The translations under genes were made by a program, and so were the position numbers. A stretch of 64,000 bases of DNA, taken from assembly GCF_038449125.1 (NCBI RefSeq), contig NZ_CP151800.1, positions 2,700,406 through 2,764,405 of the forward strand, written 5' to 3'. Positions 1 to 11,588 of this stretch are shown here, one piece after another. The notes beneath the pieces were generated by a model. It worked only from the letters and a program-made list of their open reading frames with translations, had not been told where the DNA came from and did no database searches. The stretch is from Kosakonia sp. BYX6. Its GTDB lineage: Bacteria > Pseudomonadota > Gammaproteobacteria > Enterobacterales > Enterobacteriaceae. Numbering within the stretch: the stretch's first letter is position 1; the number at the start of each line of letters is the position of its first letter.

Positions 1-543
1 CAAATCCACCGTGAAATGGCCTCGGCGCTCTCCTGCCCGGTCGGTTTCAAAAACGGAACCGATGGCAATACGCATATTGCGGTTGATGCGATCCGCGCCT
101 CGCGCGCCAGCCATATGTTTCTTTCGCCGGACAAAACCGGGCAAATGACGATTTATCAAACCAGCGGTAACCCGTACGGTCATGTCATTATGCGCGGTGG
201 TAAAAAGCCCAATTACCACGCGGAAGATATCGCCAGTGCCTGCGACACGCTGCGGGAGTTCAACCTGCCGGAATACCTGGTAGTGGACTTCAGCCATGGC
301 AATTGCCAAAAGCAACATCGCCGTCAGTTGGACGTTTGTGACGATATCTGCACACAGATTCGCAGCGGCTCGACCGCCATAGCCGGTGTGATGGTGGAAA
401 GTTTCTTGCAAGAAGGGACACAAAAAATAGTGAATGGTCAGCCGCTGGTTTACGGGCAATCCATTACCGACCCTTGCCTGAGCTGGGATGACAGCGAACT
501 GCTGTTGGAAAAGCTGGCCACGGCCGTCGCCACCCGCTTCTGA
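1..543 (+). CDS. aroH: DAHP synthase, Trp-sensitive type (3' part, 5' end outside window)
   Basis: This is the C-terminal half of 3-deoxy-D-arabino-heptulosonate-7-phosphate synthase, which condenses phosphoenolpyruvate with erythrose-4-phosphate as the first step of aromatic amino acid synthesis. The frame is open from base 1, so the gene starts upstream. Visible motifs are KNGTDGN, IMRGGKKPNYH, the metal-site histidine in DFSHGNC, the glutamate in GVMVESF and the aspartate in SITDP. The assignment to the tryptophan-sensitive isozyme, rather than AroF or AroG, rests mainly on the neighbours hemP, selO and ydiV, which follow aroH in E. coli. Confidence 0.9.
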   Translation, partial: QIHREMASALSCPVGFKNGTDGNTHIAVDAIRASRASHMFLSPDKTGQMTIYQTSGNPYGHVIMRGGKKPNYHAEDIASACDTLREFNLPEYLVVDFSHGNCQKQHRRQLDVCDDICTQIRSGSTAIAGVMVESFLQEGTQKIVNGQPLVYGQSITDPCLSWDDSELLLEKLATAVATRF

Positions 544-547
544 ATCA

Positions 548-569
548 CTCCCGCCGCGAGCGGCGGGAG
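548..569 (+). terminator. Hairpin after aroH
   Basis: A perfect 9-bp GC-rich stem (548-556 with 561-569) has a CGAG loop and begins five bases after the aroH stop codon. The following sequence is C-rich with few T residues, so it is a weak intrinsic terminator or a 3'-end stabilising hairpin. Confidence 0.5.
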
Positions 570-645
570 CCTTCCCCCCTACTGATTCTGGGGGGAAATC
601 GACCAAATGTTATGAAACACCCTTGCCTCGCGCCAGTAGACTATT

Positions 646-664
646 GATAATGATTATCATTGTT
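646..664. promoter_or_regulatory. Fur box upstream of hemP
   Basis: The 19-mer GATAATGATTATCATTGTT matches the classical Fur operator GATAATGATAATCATTATC at 16 of 19 positions. It lies 20 bp before the hemP start, where it would block transcription when iron is replete. No other gene is close enough to be the target. Confidence 0.85.
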
Positions 665-683
665 GATTTGCGTTTAGGCCACG

Positions 684-875
684 ATGCTGCTTATGGATAG
701 CACAACTGCATTACCCGTTACTTCTAAGGAAAAACCTACCCACATTTCCCTTTCTGACCGTCGTATCAACAGCCAGACGCTGTTGGGCGATGAAGGACGC
801 GTCGTTATTGAGCATAAAGGGCAGCAATATTTATTGCGCCAGACGCAAGCCGGTAAGCTGATCCTGACAAAATAG
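684..875 (+). CDS. hemP: Hemin uptake protein HemP family
   Basis: A 63-residue protein of the HemP/HmuP (YdiE) family, the same length as the E. coli protein. The conserved core, from SSQTLLG-type residues (here NSQTLLGDEG) to YLLRQTQAGKLILTK at the C terminus, is intact. Family members are tied to haem and iron uptake, sometimes as regulators, and the biochemical role is unsettled. Two in-frame ATGs exist (684 and 693). The first gives the family length, but neither has a strong ribosome site. The Fur box at 646-664 implies iron repression. It converges with selO, with three bases between the stop codons. Confidence 0.85.
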   Translation: MLLMDSTTALPVTSKEKPTHISLSDRRINSQTLLGDEGRVVIEHKGQQYLLRQTQAGKLILTK

Positions 876-878
876 CCC

Positions 879-2321
879 TTAACTTGAGCAGCTGACTTCC
901 AGCCGTTTTCCCCAGTCCGGCGGGCGACGGGCGTAGTCATCGCTACGATCGGCAAACGGCTGACGTAAAATCTCGTGCAGCCGTTCCAGTTCTTCGGTTT
1001 CGCCTTTTTCCGCTGCATCAATGGCGCGCTGTGCCAGCCAGTTTCGTAGCACAACCGCCGGGTTAACGCCCTGCATATGTTGCTGGCGCTGCGTATCGTC
1101 AATATTTTCCTGCTGCAAACGCGCGCGATACTGCACAAACCAGCTATCAAACGCGCCGCGATCGATAAACTCATCACGCAGCGGCGAGTCAGCACGATGT
1201 TGCTCAGTGACACTTAACAGACGGAATGTGCGCGTGTAATCGCTCCCTTCCCGCACCATCAATGCAAACAGGTTATCCAGCAGAACATTATCACCCTGCT
1301 GACGAGTGAAGAAGCCCAGCTTGCCGCGCATCAGTACGCCGTATTCGGTCAGCAATAATTGCTGATACTCGTCCAACGCGGCGTTTAAGGCGTCGACAGC
1401 AATAAAGGGTGACAGCGATTGCGCCAGACGCTGTAGATTCCAGAGCGCGACCACCGGTTGGTTTTCGAAGCTGTAGCGCCCCTGGTAGTCGGAGTGATTG
1501 CAGATAAAGCCAGGCTGGTAATCATCCAGGAAACCAAACGGCCCATAATCGATGGTCAGGCCGAGAATCGACATGTTGTCAGTGTTCATCACACCGTGCG
1601 CAAAACCCACGGATTGCCAGCGGGCAATCAGTAACGCAGTACGCCGCACCACATCGCGGAACCAGGCGATGTATTTATCGCTCTCTTCCTGCAATTCCGG
1701 CCAGTGATGGCGAATCACAAAATCGGCCAACTGACGAACCTTTTGCGGTTCGCGGCGGTAGTAGAAATGCTCAAAATGGCCGAAACGGACATGGCTTTCG
1801 GCAATGCGCATCAGCATCGCGCCCTGCTCGCGGGTTTCCCGCATGACGGGTGTATCGCTGGTCACAATGCTTAACGCGCGGGTGGTTGGGATTCCCAGAT
1901 AATGCATCGCTTCCGACGCCAGGCTTTCGCGGATGGTCGAGCGTAAAACCGCACGACCATCGCCCATACGCGAATAGGGCGTGAGGCCCGCGCCTTTTAA
2001 ATGCCAGTCGCGCGTGGAGCCATCCGGCATTTTTTGCTCCCCGAGTAAAATCCCGCGCCCGTCGCCCAGTTGCCCGGCCCAGACACCAAATTGATGCCCG
2101 CTGTAGACTTGCGCCAGCGGCGACATGCCAGGCAGCAAGGTTTCGCCGCCCCAAACGCCCGCCCCTGAATCGGGGTGGAAAAGCGTTTCCGGCACACCCA
2201 ATGTCTCTGCCAGCGGCGTATTGCGCCACAGCAGTCGGGCATTGAGCAACGGTGTTGGGGATAAAGCAGTGTAAAATTCTGGCAATTCATCACGCCAGCG
2301 AGTGGTAAAAGACAGGGTCAT
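879..2321 (-). CDS. selO: Protein adenylyltransferase SelO (YdiU)
   Basis: A 480-residue SelO pseudokinase-fold enzyme. The family transfers AMP from ATP to serine, threonine or tyrosine hydroxyls of target proteins, and is linked to oxidative-stress and redox control. Visible motifs include [21 protein letters not shown], which holds the inverted nucleotide-binding elements, and [13 protein letters not shown] with the catalytic-loop residues. The protein ends VSCSS. Many bacterial and animal SelO proteins carry a C-terminal Cys or selenocysteine near this point, so the terminal cysteine is notable. The start at 2321 is preceded by a good GGAGG. Confidence 0.93.
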   Translation of the reverse strand: MTLSFTTRWRDELPEFYTALSPTPLLNARLLWRNTPLAETLGVPETLFHPDSGAGVWGGETLLPGMSPLAQVYSGHQFGVWAGQLGDGRGILLGEQKMPDGSTRDWHLKGAGLTPYSRMGDGRAVLRSTIRESLASEAMHYLGIPTTRALSIVTSDTPVMRETREQGAMLMRIAESHVRFGHFEHFYYRREPQKVRQLADFVIRHHWPELQEESDKYIAWFRDVVRRTALLIARWQSVGFAHGVMNTDNMSILGLTIDYGPFGFLDDYQPGFICNHSDYQGRYSFENQPVVALWNLQRLAQSLSPFIAVDALNAALDEYQQLLLTEYGVLMRGKLGFFTRQQGDNVLLDNLFALMVREGSDYTRTFRLLSVTEQHRADSPLRDEFIDRGAFDSWFVQYRARLQQENIDDTQRQQHMQGVNPAVVLRNWLAQRAIDAAEKGETEELERLHEILRQPFADRSDDYARRPPDWGKRLEVSCSS

Positions 2322-2383
2322 AGATCCTCCAGCCTTTTAGTGTAGTGCCTTCTTCGGTGTTTAAACACCGGGCAAAACAAGGG

Positions 2384-3097
2384 CTATGGATGAACCAGTG
2401 TGGTGAGTTGCTCAGCAGCCACGGCTGGCCAGAGCGCCCCTTGCATCGCGCTGAACTGAAAAGCCGACGCCCGTTTCAGGGCTTGCTCATCATCAATACC
2501 GGCAATCATGACTGAGCGGCAATAAGGTTCAACTTGCGAAATAATCGCGCGCATAAAGGGTTCGAAAGAGGGAGATGCTAATCGCTGCTGAACGAAATTT
2601 TTATCTAACATGACGCGTTTGAACAAACCATCGAAAATAGCTTTTGTCGATGCTGTTCCCGTACCGAAATTTGCCAGCACCAGCGCATGTTGTTTCGCCA
2701 ATAGAAACAGTGACTGATTATCACTGCCTTTATTTAGATCTGGATAATTCTCATTGATAGTAAATTCCAGAAAAGGAAATTTTCTGACATCTGCAGCCAG
2801 TGTTTCATCAGCCAGTAAAGCGTCAACAATATAAGGGGAAATATTAATCCAGGCGGTCAATTGATGCTGGATTAAAAAGAGTTGGCAGGTTTCTATAAGC
2901 GCCAGTTGCTCTGCAAACAAAGCCAGCGTCTCGTCTGACGTCAGGCGCGGGACAACCAGCTCTGTGGGGGCGCGGACATTACTGTCGATTCCCACAAAGT
3001 TAACAATAACTTCCACCCCCTGAAGCATTCGGTTACCATTTCTTGCAGGTAGCAAAAAAAGCTCAGAGCGATAGGTATCATCAAGTGAAATAATCAT
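2384..3097 (-). CDS. ydiV: Degenerate EAL protein, anti-FlhD4C2 factor YdiV/RflP
   Basis: A 237-residue stand-alone EAL-fold protein with exactly the length of E. coli YdiV. The EAL signature is degenerate (GVEVIV near residue 28), and the metal and catalytic positions of active c-di-GMP phosphodiesterases are mostly missing. Recognisable blocks are INENYPDLNKG, AIFDGLFKRVMLDK and the C-terminal ALWPAV. In Salmonella and E. coli this protein binds FlhD, blocks the flagellar master regulator and promotes its degradation. It is therefore likely to act above the sigma-28 flagellin at 14.5 kb. Its ribosome site is weak. Confidence 0.85.
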   Translation of the reverse strand: MIISLDDTYRSELFLLPARNGNRMLQGVEVIVNFVGIDSNVRAPTELVVPRLTSDETLALFAEQLALIETCQLFLIQHQLTAWINISPYIVDALLADETLAADVRKFPFLEFTINENYPDLNKGSDNQSLFLLAKQHALVLANFGTGTASTKAIFDGLFKRVMLDKNFVQQRLASPSFEPFMRAIISQVEPYCRSVMIAGIDDEQALKRASAFQFSAMQGALWPAVAAEQLTTLVHP

Positions 3098-3350
3098 TAC
3101 GCCAGCCCCGCATTAAGGGTGAAATCCGGCATTAGCAAACGCAAATGAAGAGATGCCAAAACGGCTGATTTCAATGAGATTAATTTCATTTTTTCCCAGT
3201 TTATTTTTGCTTTCCCCTTCACTTTTATTAGCTTGATCACTAATTACCCTAATCCCCTCACTGCTAGTGTAGGCCAATCATAATTAATCTTATAAATATG
3301 AATTAGTAGAAACATCCTGGTTTAATAAAAAACGCATTCGCCAGACAAAC
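3098..3350. other. Intergenic region between ydiV and the nlpC terminator
   Basis: About 250 AT-rich bases carry the presumed ydiV promoter on the minus strand. I see no convincing open reading frame, tRNA or strong repeat here. Confidence 0.4.
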
Positions 3351-3394
3351 AAAAAAGAGGGTCATTTCCTACTGCCTGAGAACCCTCTTTTTTT
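3351..3394 (-). terminator. Terminator after nlpC
   Basis: AGAGGG at 3356-3361 pairs with CCCTCT at 3383-3388 across a 21-nt loop. A-run and T-run flanks lie on both sides, so the element can terminate in either direction. It lies 20 bp past the nlpC stop. Confidence 0.65.
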
Positions 3395-3413
3395 CTTACA
3401 CTATTTATGTCTG

Positions 3414-3878
3414 TCAGATGCGTCGCGCCTGCCAGAAGTTTTTACGCCAATAAACATTATCGAGAGAAGAACGTATCACTCCCCGGCTGGTTGAGGCGTG
3501 GATAAACGCATTATCGGTGTCGTAAATCCCGACGTGCAGACCGTTTTCACCGGAGCCAGTTTTAAAGAACACCAGATCGCCCGGCAGTAAATCGTCTTTG
3601 TCGATTTTGGTGCCCATTTCAGCCTGCTGGCGCGTTTCCCGCGGCAACTGGAGAGCAAACTTATCGCGGAAGGTCATCATCACGAAGCCTGAGCAATCCA
3701 CCCCTGAACGCGTCATCCCGCCGTAGCGATACGGTGTACCGCGCCATTGGTTTAACTGATCGTTCAGATTCGCGATCACGGTGATGGAGTCTGACAATCT
3801 TGGGTTAGGCGGCGGTGCGCGGTGAGAGCTACATCCTGCAAGGAAAAGCGCCGCTGCCAGCAGAAACCAGATACGCAT
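3414..3878 (-). CDS. nlpC: NlpC/P60 family lipoprotein, murein endopeptidase
   Basis: A 154-residue lipoprotein of the NlpC/P60 cysteine peptidase family. A signal peptide ends in the lipobox LAGC with lipidated Cys16. The catalytic domain shows Cys62 in DCSGF, His115 in LHVGIY and His127 in AFIHAS, the expected Cys-His-polar triad. Family enzymes cut stem peptides of peptidoglycan, and location at the outer membrane is expected. As in E. coli, it lies just downstream of btuCED on the same strand, separated by 78 bp. Confidence 0.93.
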   Translation of the reverse strand: MRIWFLLAAALFLAGCSSHRAPPPNPRLSDSITVIANLNDQLNQWRGTPYRYGGMTRSGVDCSGFVMMTFRDKFALQLPRETRQQAEMGTKIDKDDLLPGDLVFFKTGSGENGLHVGIYDTDNAFIHASTSRGVIRSSLDNVYWRKNFWQARRI

Positions 3879-3956
3879 TCTGGATCGAGCCTCTTATCTC
3901 TTTTTTCTCGGAATAATCTACAGTGGGAATCCAATGCGTGGCAAGTCACGTTTTCG

Positions 3957-4706
3957 TCACGTCGCCGGGATCAACATGCTATGGCCTTCAATATCCAACT
4001 GGCGAAATGGCAAGCCGTAAGCGGTGGCAAGATGAGACGGTGTCAGCACCGTCTCTTTTGGGCCGCTCATCAGCAATTTTCCGCCGCTTAATAACCACGC
4101 CTGATGCGCATGACGCAGTGTGTGGTTGAGATCATGGCTACTCATCACCACTGTAATACCCGCGCTTACCAGTTCGCTGATTAATTTATCCAGCGCCGCT
4201 TGTTGGGCCACATCCAGGCTGTTCATCGGTTCATCCAACAGTAAAAGCTGCCCATCGGGATTGCCCTGCGGATGAACCTGAAGAATGACCGCCGCCAGGC
4301 GCACACGCTGCCACTCACCGCCGGAAAGATGATTGACCGCGCGCTCAAGCTTATCACCTAACCCGAGCTTACCGGCAATCTCTGCCAGTAAAGCGTTTTG
4401 CGTATTGTGGTGCTGATGCAACGACAGGTAGTGCCAAACTGGCATGGCAAACGGCGGCGTTTGCTGCTGCGCAAGAAAAGCGCGATGCTGTGCCAACCGC
4501 ATAGCTTGCCATTGTTCCATCGGTTGGCCATTGAACGACACCGCGCCCTGCCCACTGGATAACCCGGCAATGCGGGTCAGCAACGTACTTTTCCCTGCGC
4601 CGTTCGGCCCCACCAGATGCAAAATCTGCGCGCGTTCTACCGATGCGGTGATCGGCCCAAGCCTGCCAGGTTCGCCCACATTCTGAAGTTGCAACAGCAT
4701 CGACAT
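3957..4706 (-). CDS. btuD: Vitamin B12 ABC transporter ATPase
   Basis: A 249-residue ABC ATPase that powers cobalamin import through BtuC. Walker A is GPNGAGKST at residues 33-41, the signature is LSGGEWQR, Walker B is LLLLDEP followed by MNSLD, and the switch histidine is in SSHDL. The length equals that of E. coli BtuD. Its ATG overlaps the btuE stop codon by one base (TAATG at 4708-4704), indicating translational coupling in btuCED. Confidence 0.95.
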   Translation of the reverse strand: MSMLLQLQNVGEPGRLGPITASVERAQILHLVGPNGAGKSTLLTRIAGLSSGQGAVSFNGQPMEQWQAMRLAQHRAFLAQQQTPPFAMPVWHYLSLHQHHNTQNALLAEIAGKLGLGDKLERAVNHLSGGEWQRVRLAAVILQVHPQGNPDGQLLLLDEPMNSLDVAQQAALDKLISELVSAGITVVMSSHDLNHTLRHAHQAWLLSGGKLLMSGPKETVLTPSHLATAYGLPFRQLDIEGHSMLIPAT

Positions 4707-5257
4707 TACTTCGCCAGCGCCTGTTTAACGGCGGCGACAAGAATCGGATCCTCCGGCGTCATATCCGGCGAGAAACGCTGAATGACATGACCATCACGGC
4801 CAATCAGGAATTTTTCGAAATTCCACAGAATATCGCCCGGCTCTTTCGGCGCGCGGCCTTTGCTGGCCATACGCTCGTAAAAGCCGCTGTCCGCCGGCGC
4901 GACTGCCGTTGGGGCCGCCGCGATCAGTTTTTTATATAACGGGTGGCGCGCGTCACCGTTGACCTCGATTTTGCTGAACATCGGGAATGTCACACCATAG
5001 GTGGTGCTGCAAAATGTTTTGATTTCTTCTTCCGAGCCAGGTTCCTGGCCAAGAAACTGGTTACACGGAAAACCGAGCACCTTGAAGCCCTCTTTTTCCC
5101 ATGCCTTGTGCAGGCTTTCCAACTGTTCGTATTGCGGTGTCAGGCCGCATTTGGACGCCACATTGACCACCAGCAACACATCGCCGCGATAATCCGCGAG
5201 TGTCGTGCGTTCACCATCAATTGTCGTCACTTCTGTATCAAGAATATCCTGTTGCAT
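4706..5257 (-). CDS. btuE: Thiol peroxidase of the glutathione peroxidase family
   Basis: A 183-residue Cys-type glutathione peroxidase homologue. The peroxidatic Cys37 lies in NVASKCGLT, the active-site glutamine is Gln67 in FPCNQF, and the WNF motif is present near residue 145. E. coli BtuE reduces peroxides using thioredoxin or glutathione and is not required for B12 transport despite its place between btuC and btuD. It starts 34 bp after btuC and overlaps btuD by one base. Confidence 0.94.
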   Translation of the reverse strand: MQQDILDTEVTTIDGERTTLADYRGDVLLVVNVASKCGLTPQYEQLESLHKAWEKEGFKVLGFPCNQFLGQEPGSEEEIKTFCSTTYGVTFPMFSKIEVNGDARHPLYKKLIAAAPTAVAPADSGFYERMASKGRAPKEPGDILWNFEKFLIGRDGHVIQRFSPDMTPEDPILVAAVKQALAK

Positions 5258-5291
5258 AGCGTACCCTTCATTGATGTTACGGTTTCCGGGC

Positions 5292-6272
5292 TTAGCGCCC
5301 GACCCTCAATAATAGCCAGATAAATACTGGCGCACCTAGCGTTGCCGTTACGACACCGATCGGCAGTTCAGCGGCGCTCAACGCCAGGCGAGCGATCACA
5401 TCGGCAAACAGCAGTGCCACCGCGCCCGCCAATGCGCAGCCCGGCAGAAGCACCCGGTGATCCGTCAAACCACATAAACGTAAAATATGCGGGATAACTA
5501 AACCAATAAAGCCAATTGCTCCGGCTAGCGCCACGCTGACGCCCACCATCCAGCCGGTTGCTGCAACTAATAAATTACGCCAAAACCACAACGGTAGTCC
5601 CAACTGGCGAGCCGATATTTCCCCCAGCGCCAGTACATTGAGTGGCTGAGACTGAAAACAGATCCAGACCATAACCGGCAATAGCGCGACCATCAGCCAG
5701 CTTTGTTGCCAGTCGACACCACCAAAACCTCCCATCATCCAGTACATTAGCTGGCGTAAATCGAAAGAGGTCGAGAAATAGACCGCCCAGGTCATAAGCG
5801 CAGTACAGATGATGCCCAGCGCCACGCCTGCAAGCAAAAGGCGGCTGGTTGAGAGATGGCGGCGGGCGAAGCGCAGCAGAATCAACGTGACAACCAGCGC
5901 CCCGGCGATGGCGCAAATACCCAGCGCCCAGCCGGGAAGCATGCCTCCACCGAGCAAGACCGCCGCAATTAACCCGACACCTGCGCCACTCGAAACCCCC
6001 AACAGGCCGGGTTCCGCCAGCGGATTTTCAAACAGTGCTTGCATGATGGCCCCGCATAACGCCAGCGCCGCCCCGACCAGTAACACCGCCAGCGTGCGCG
6101 GCAGGCGAATCTGCCAGACAAAAAGTTGGCCTTTAGGGGTGAACCAGGCGTTGGGAGCAATCCATTGATCGCCCGCGCAAAGGCTAATAAATAGCGCGAG
6201 CAGTAAAAGTAGCAGCAACCCGCCAAGCCAGCGGCGGTTACGTTGCTGTTTAAGATGAGCGTATGCCAGCAT
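5292..6272 (-). CDS. btuC: Vitamin B12 ABC transporter permease
   Basis: A 326-residue FecCD-family permease, identical in length to E. coli BtuC and expected to have ten transmembrane helices. Conserved blocks include [33 protein letters not shown] and the cytoplasmic coupling region [15 protein letters not shown] that contacts BtuD. It is the first gene of btuCED. The ihfA terminator upstream separates it from the pheST-ihfA transcript. Confidence 0.95.
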   Translation of the reverse strand: MLAYAHLKQQRNRRWLGGLLLLLLLALFISLCAGDQWIAPNAWFTPKGQLFVWQIRLPRTLAVLLVGAALALCGAIMQALFENPLAEPGLLGVSSGAGVGLIAAVLLGGGMLPGWALGICAIAGALVVTLILLRFARRHLSTSRLLLAGVALGIICTALMTWAVYFSTSFDLRQLMYWMMGGFGGVDWQQSWLMVALLPVMVWICFQSQPLNVLALGEISARQLGLPLWFWRNLLVAATGWMVGVSVALAGAIGFIGLVIPHILRLCGLTDHRVLLPGCALAGAVALLFADVIARLALSAAELPIGVVTATLGAPVFIWLLLRVGR

Positions 6273-6334
6273 GTTATCCGTTTTACCCGTCAGTCAGGTG
6301 ACTGATTCTAAGATTGATGCCGGACGCTGAAAAG

Positions 6335-6360
6335 AAAAAAGGCCGCGATGCGGCCTTTTT
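6335..6360 (-). terminator. Terminator after ihfA
   Basis: GGCCGC at 6341-6346 pairs with GCGGCC at 6350-6355 across a 3-nt loop, with an A-run before and a T-run after. On the minus strand this ends the thrS-to-ihfA cluster 13 bp past the ihfA stop. Confidence 0.9.
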
Positions 6361-6372
6361 AATTAGTTCAGA

Positions 6373-6672
6373 TCATTCAGCTTTGGGCGAAGCGTTTTCG
6401 ACGCGGCTTTTCAACTTCTGGCCGGGTCTGAAGGTCACCACGCGCCGAGCTGTAATGGGAATATCTTCGCCCGTTTTCGGGTTACGGCCCGGGCGTTGAT
6501 TTTTGTCGCGCAAATCGAAATTGCCAAAGCCGGAGAGTTTAACCTGTTCACCGTTCTCCAGAGCACGACGGATCTCTTCGAAAAACAGCTCTACCAGCTC
6601 TTTTGCGTCCCGCTTGCTAAGCCCTAGCTTATCAAACAGATATTCTGACATTTCAGCTTTTGTAAGCGCCAT
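6373..6672 (-). CDS. ihfA: Integration host factor alpha subunit
   Basis: A 99-residue DNA-bending protein of the HU/IHF family that pairs with IhfB. The minor-groove arm carries [10 protein letters not shown] with the intercalating proline, and GFGNF is intact. IHF bends DNA at sigma-54 promoters, which is relevant to the ast and yeaG promoters in this window. The gene begins four bases after the pheT stop, as in the E. coli pheST-himA arrangement. Confidence 0.97.
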   Translation of the reverse strand: MALTKAEMSEYLFDKLGLSKRDAKELVELFFEEIRRALENGEQVKLSGFGNFDLRDKNQRPGRNPKTGEDIPITARRVVTFRPGQKLKSRVENASPKAE

Positions 6673-6676
6673 AGGT

Positions 6677-9064
6677 TCAATCCCTCAATGATGCCTGGAA
6701 TCGCTCTTTTAATGCCTCTACACATTTGGCAACGGTAGCGGCAATCTCCTCTTCTTCGAGTGTACGGCTGGTATCCTGAAGGATCAGACTGATGGCAAGG
6801 CTCTTAGACCCTTCCACGACGCCCTTACCGCGGTACACGTCAAATAAGTTTACGCCAACTACCTGATTTACGCCAACTTTCTTACACTCAGCCAAAACAT
6901 CTGCTGCGGGCACACTTTCATCGACCACAACAGCGATGTCGCGGCGGTTCGCTGGGAAGCGAGAAATTTCCTGAGCTTGAGGAACCACGCGGTCTGCAAG
7001 CGCATCCCATACCAGCTCAAATACCAGTGTACGGCCGTTCAGATCGAGCTTACGTTCAAGCTCCGGATGGACAACACCGATGAAACCAATACGCTTATCT
7101 TTCAGATAAATCGCTGCGGATTGCCCTGGATGCAACGCCGGATTCGTCTCGGCGCGGAATTCAATGGCTGATAATTTACCCGTCAGCTCCAGTACAGACT
7201 CCAGATCGCCTTTCAGATCGAAGAAATCGACGCTGCTTTTAGCCAGATCCCAATGCTCTTCATAGCGGTTGCCACAGATTGCGCCCGCCAGCATCACATC
7301 CTGGCGAATACCAAGGTTTGCCTGGGTATCCGGCACAAAACGCAGACCGGTTTCGAAAATGCGTACGCGGCTCTGCTGACGGTTCTGGTTGTAAACGATA
7401 GTACCCAGCAGGCCAGTCCACAGAGAAAGACGCATTGCTGACATTTCGCTTGAGATTGGGCTTGGCAGAATTAATGCCTCCTCGCCCGGATGGATCAGCT
7501 GCTGCAGTTTCGGATCAACGAAGCTGTAGGTGATCACTTCCTGATAGCCTTTATCGTTAAGCATAGTTTTCACACGCTTAAGCGACAAGTTGGCTTCGCG
7601 ATGCTCGCCCATCACCAGACCTGCCTGCACCGGCTCATCTGGAATATTGTTGTAGCCGTAAATACGCGCCACTTCTTCCACCAGGTCTTCTTCGATTTCC
7701 ATATCGAAACGCCAGCTCGGCGCAACAGCCAGCCACTCATCCTGGCCTTCGGTCACTTCGCAACCCAGACGTTTCAGGATATCGCTCACCTGTTCATCGC
7801 CAATGTGATGACCAATCAGGCGATCCAACTTGCTGCGGCGTAGGCGAATAGTCGCACGCTTCGGCAACGTCGATTCGTTGGTCACATCGATAACCGGACC
7901 GGCTTCACCACCACAAATATCCAGCAGCAGGCGGGTTGCGCGCTCTATTGCTTTATATTGCAGTTGCGGATCAACACCGCGCTCGTAACGGTGGGAAGCG
8001 TCAGTATGCAGGCCGTGACGGCGCGCGCGACCGGTAATGGAAAGCGGGCTGAAGAACGCGCACTCCAACAGCACATTTTGCGTATCGCCGTTCACACCTG
8101 AGTGTTCGCCACCGAAAATACCACCCATCGCCAGCGCTTTGTTATGGTCTGCAATGACCAGCGTGTCAGCGTTGAGTTTGGCTTCGCTACCGTCCAGCAG
8201 AACCAGCGTTTCGCCCTCTTTTGCCATACGCACTATGATGCCGCCATCAAGACGATCGCTGTCGAAAGCGTGCATCGGCTGACCCAGTTCCAGCAGAACG
8301 TAGTTGGTTACGTCAACTACTGCATCAATAGAACGGATGCCGCAGCGGCGCAGTTTTTCTTTCATCCATAGCGGAGTCGGTGCTTTAACATTGATGCCTT
8401 TAACCATACGACCAAGGTAACGTGGGCAAGCATCGGCAGCTTCAACGATGATCGGCAGAGTGTCATTGATGGTTGCAGTAACCGGCATAATTTCTGGTGC
8501 GGTCAGCGGCGACTTGTTCAGCACCGCAACATCACGGGCCACACCGATGATGCCCAAGCAATCGGCGCGGTTCGGCGTCACGCTGATTTCGATGGTGTTG
8601 TCATCAAGTTTCAGGTATTCGCGGATATCGGTGCCAATCGGCGCATCTGCTGGCAGCTCGATAATACCGTTATGATCGTCGGAAATACCCAGCTCGGAGA
8701 AGGAACACAGCATGCCTTCGGACGGCTCACCGCGCAGTTTTGCCGCTTTGATTTTGAAATCACCCGGCAGCACAGCACCGACAGTCGCCACAGCGACTTT
8801 CAGGCCCAGGCGGCAGTTCGGTGCGCCGCAGACGATGTCCAGCAGACGATCGCCACCAACATTAACTTTTGTCACGCGCAGCTTGTCAGCGTTCGGGTGC
8901 TGTGCGCACTCCATCACTTCACCGACGACGACGCCATGAAACACGCCAGCGACTGGCTCAACGCCATCCACTTCCAGGCCCGCCATGGTGATTTGTCCGG
9001 ACAGTGCTTCGCTATCAATGGCCGGATTGACCCATTCGCGTAACCACAGTTCACTGAATTTCAT
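6677..9064 (-). CDS. pheT: Phenylalanyl-tRNA synthetase beta chain
   Basis: A 795-residue beta subunit of the (alpha-beta)2 PheRS, with the E. coli length. Domains in order are an EMAP-type tRNA-binding fold at about 40-150, the B3/B4 editing module at about 210-390, B5 at about 400-475, and the C-terminal anticodon-binding FDX-ACB domain at about 700-795 ([14 protein letters not shown]). The editing module hydrolyses Tyr-tRNA(Phe). It is co-transcribed with pheS, 14 bp upstream. Confidence 0.97.
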   Translation of the reverse strand: MKFSELWLREWVNPAIDSEALSGQITMAGLEVDGVEPVAGVFHGVVVGEVMECAQHPNADKLRVTKVNVGGDRLLDIVCGAPNCRLGLKVAVATVGAVLPGDFKIKAAKLRGEPSEGMLCSFSELGISDDHNGIIELPADAPIGTDIREYLKLDDNTIEISVTPNRADCLGIIGVARDVAVLNKSPLTAPEIMPVTATINDTLPIIVEAADACPRYLGRMVKGINVKAPTPLWMKEKLRRCGIRSIDAVVDVTNYVLLELGQPMHAFDSDRLDGGIIVRMAKEGETLVLLDGSEAKLNADTLVIADHNKALAMGGIFGGEHSGVNGDTQNVLLECAFFSPLSITGRARRHGLHTDASHRYERGVDPQLQYKAIERATRLLLDICGGEAGPVIDVTNESTLPKRATIRLRRSKLDRLIGHHIGDEQVSDILKRLGCEVTEGQDEWLAVAPSWRFDMEIEEDLVEEVARIYGYNNIPDEPVQAGLVMGEHREANLSLKRVKTMLNDKGYQEVITYSFVDPKLQQLIHPGEEALILPSPISSEMSAMRLSLWTGLLGTIVYNQNRQQSRVRIFETGLRFVPDTQANLGIRQDVMLAGAICGNRYEEHWDLAKSSVDFFDLKGDLESVLELTGKLSAIEFRAETNPALHPGQSAAIYLKDKRIGFIGVVHPELERKLDLNGRTLVFELVWDALADRVVPQAQEISRFPANRRDIAVVVDESVPAADVLAECKKVGVNQVVGVNLFDVYRGKGVVEGSKSLAISLILQDTSRTLEEEEIAATVAKCVEALKERFQASLRD

Positions 9065-9078
9065 TGTCTTGCCTGCCT

Positions 9079-10222
<1,144 letters not shown>

Positions 10223-10311
10223 GCTTGCGTTACCTTAATCGGGTAAGTGGCGGCGATGGGTTATTGAAAACGCATCACTGCAAAAAGTCAATGTATTGAT
10301 GATGTTAAAGC

Positions 10312-10338
10312 AAAAGAGGGAGCCAAGCTCCCTCTTTT
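10312..10338 (-). terminator. Terminator after rplT
   Basis: A 12-bp stem (10312-10323 with 10327-10338) closes a 3-nt loop and reads AAAAGAGGGAGC / GCTCCCTCTTTT. It begins nine bases beyond the rplT stop. Partial readthrough into pheM-pheS is expected, as in E. coli. Confidence 0.85.
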
Positions 10339-10346
10339 AAACTGGC

Positions 10347-10727
<381 letters not shown>

Positions 10728-10752
10728 TTAAAAAAGTTAAAAGGTTAACGAC

Positions 10753-10953
<201 letters not shown>

Positions 10954-10994
10954 TTAACTTCCACTTCGCATTGTTAATAAACGAAACAAAGGCG

Positions 10995-11031
10995 AATTAA
11001 ACCCGTGAGCTTGTGGCCCACAGGTTTAATT
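10995..11031 (-). promoter_or_regulatory. Hairpin in infC-rpmI spacer, candidate L20 translational operator element
   Basis: A perfect 9-bp stem (AATTAAACC at 10995-11003 with GGTTTAATT at 11023-11031), extended by an inner 3-bp GTG/CAC helix, sits 45-80 bases before rpmI on the minus strand. The region holds the L20 repression structure in E. coli. Equating this hairpin with that element is inference. Confidence 0.45.
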
Positions 11032-11042
11032 ACTTGATGGCC

Positions 11043-11588
<546 letters not shown>

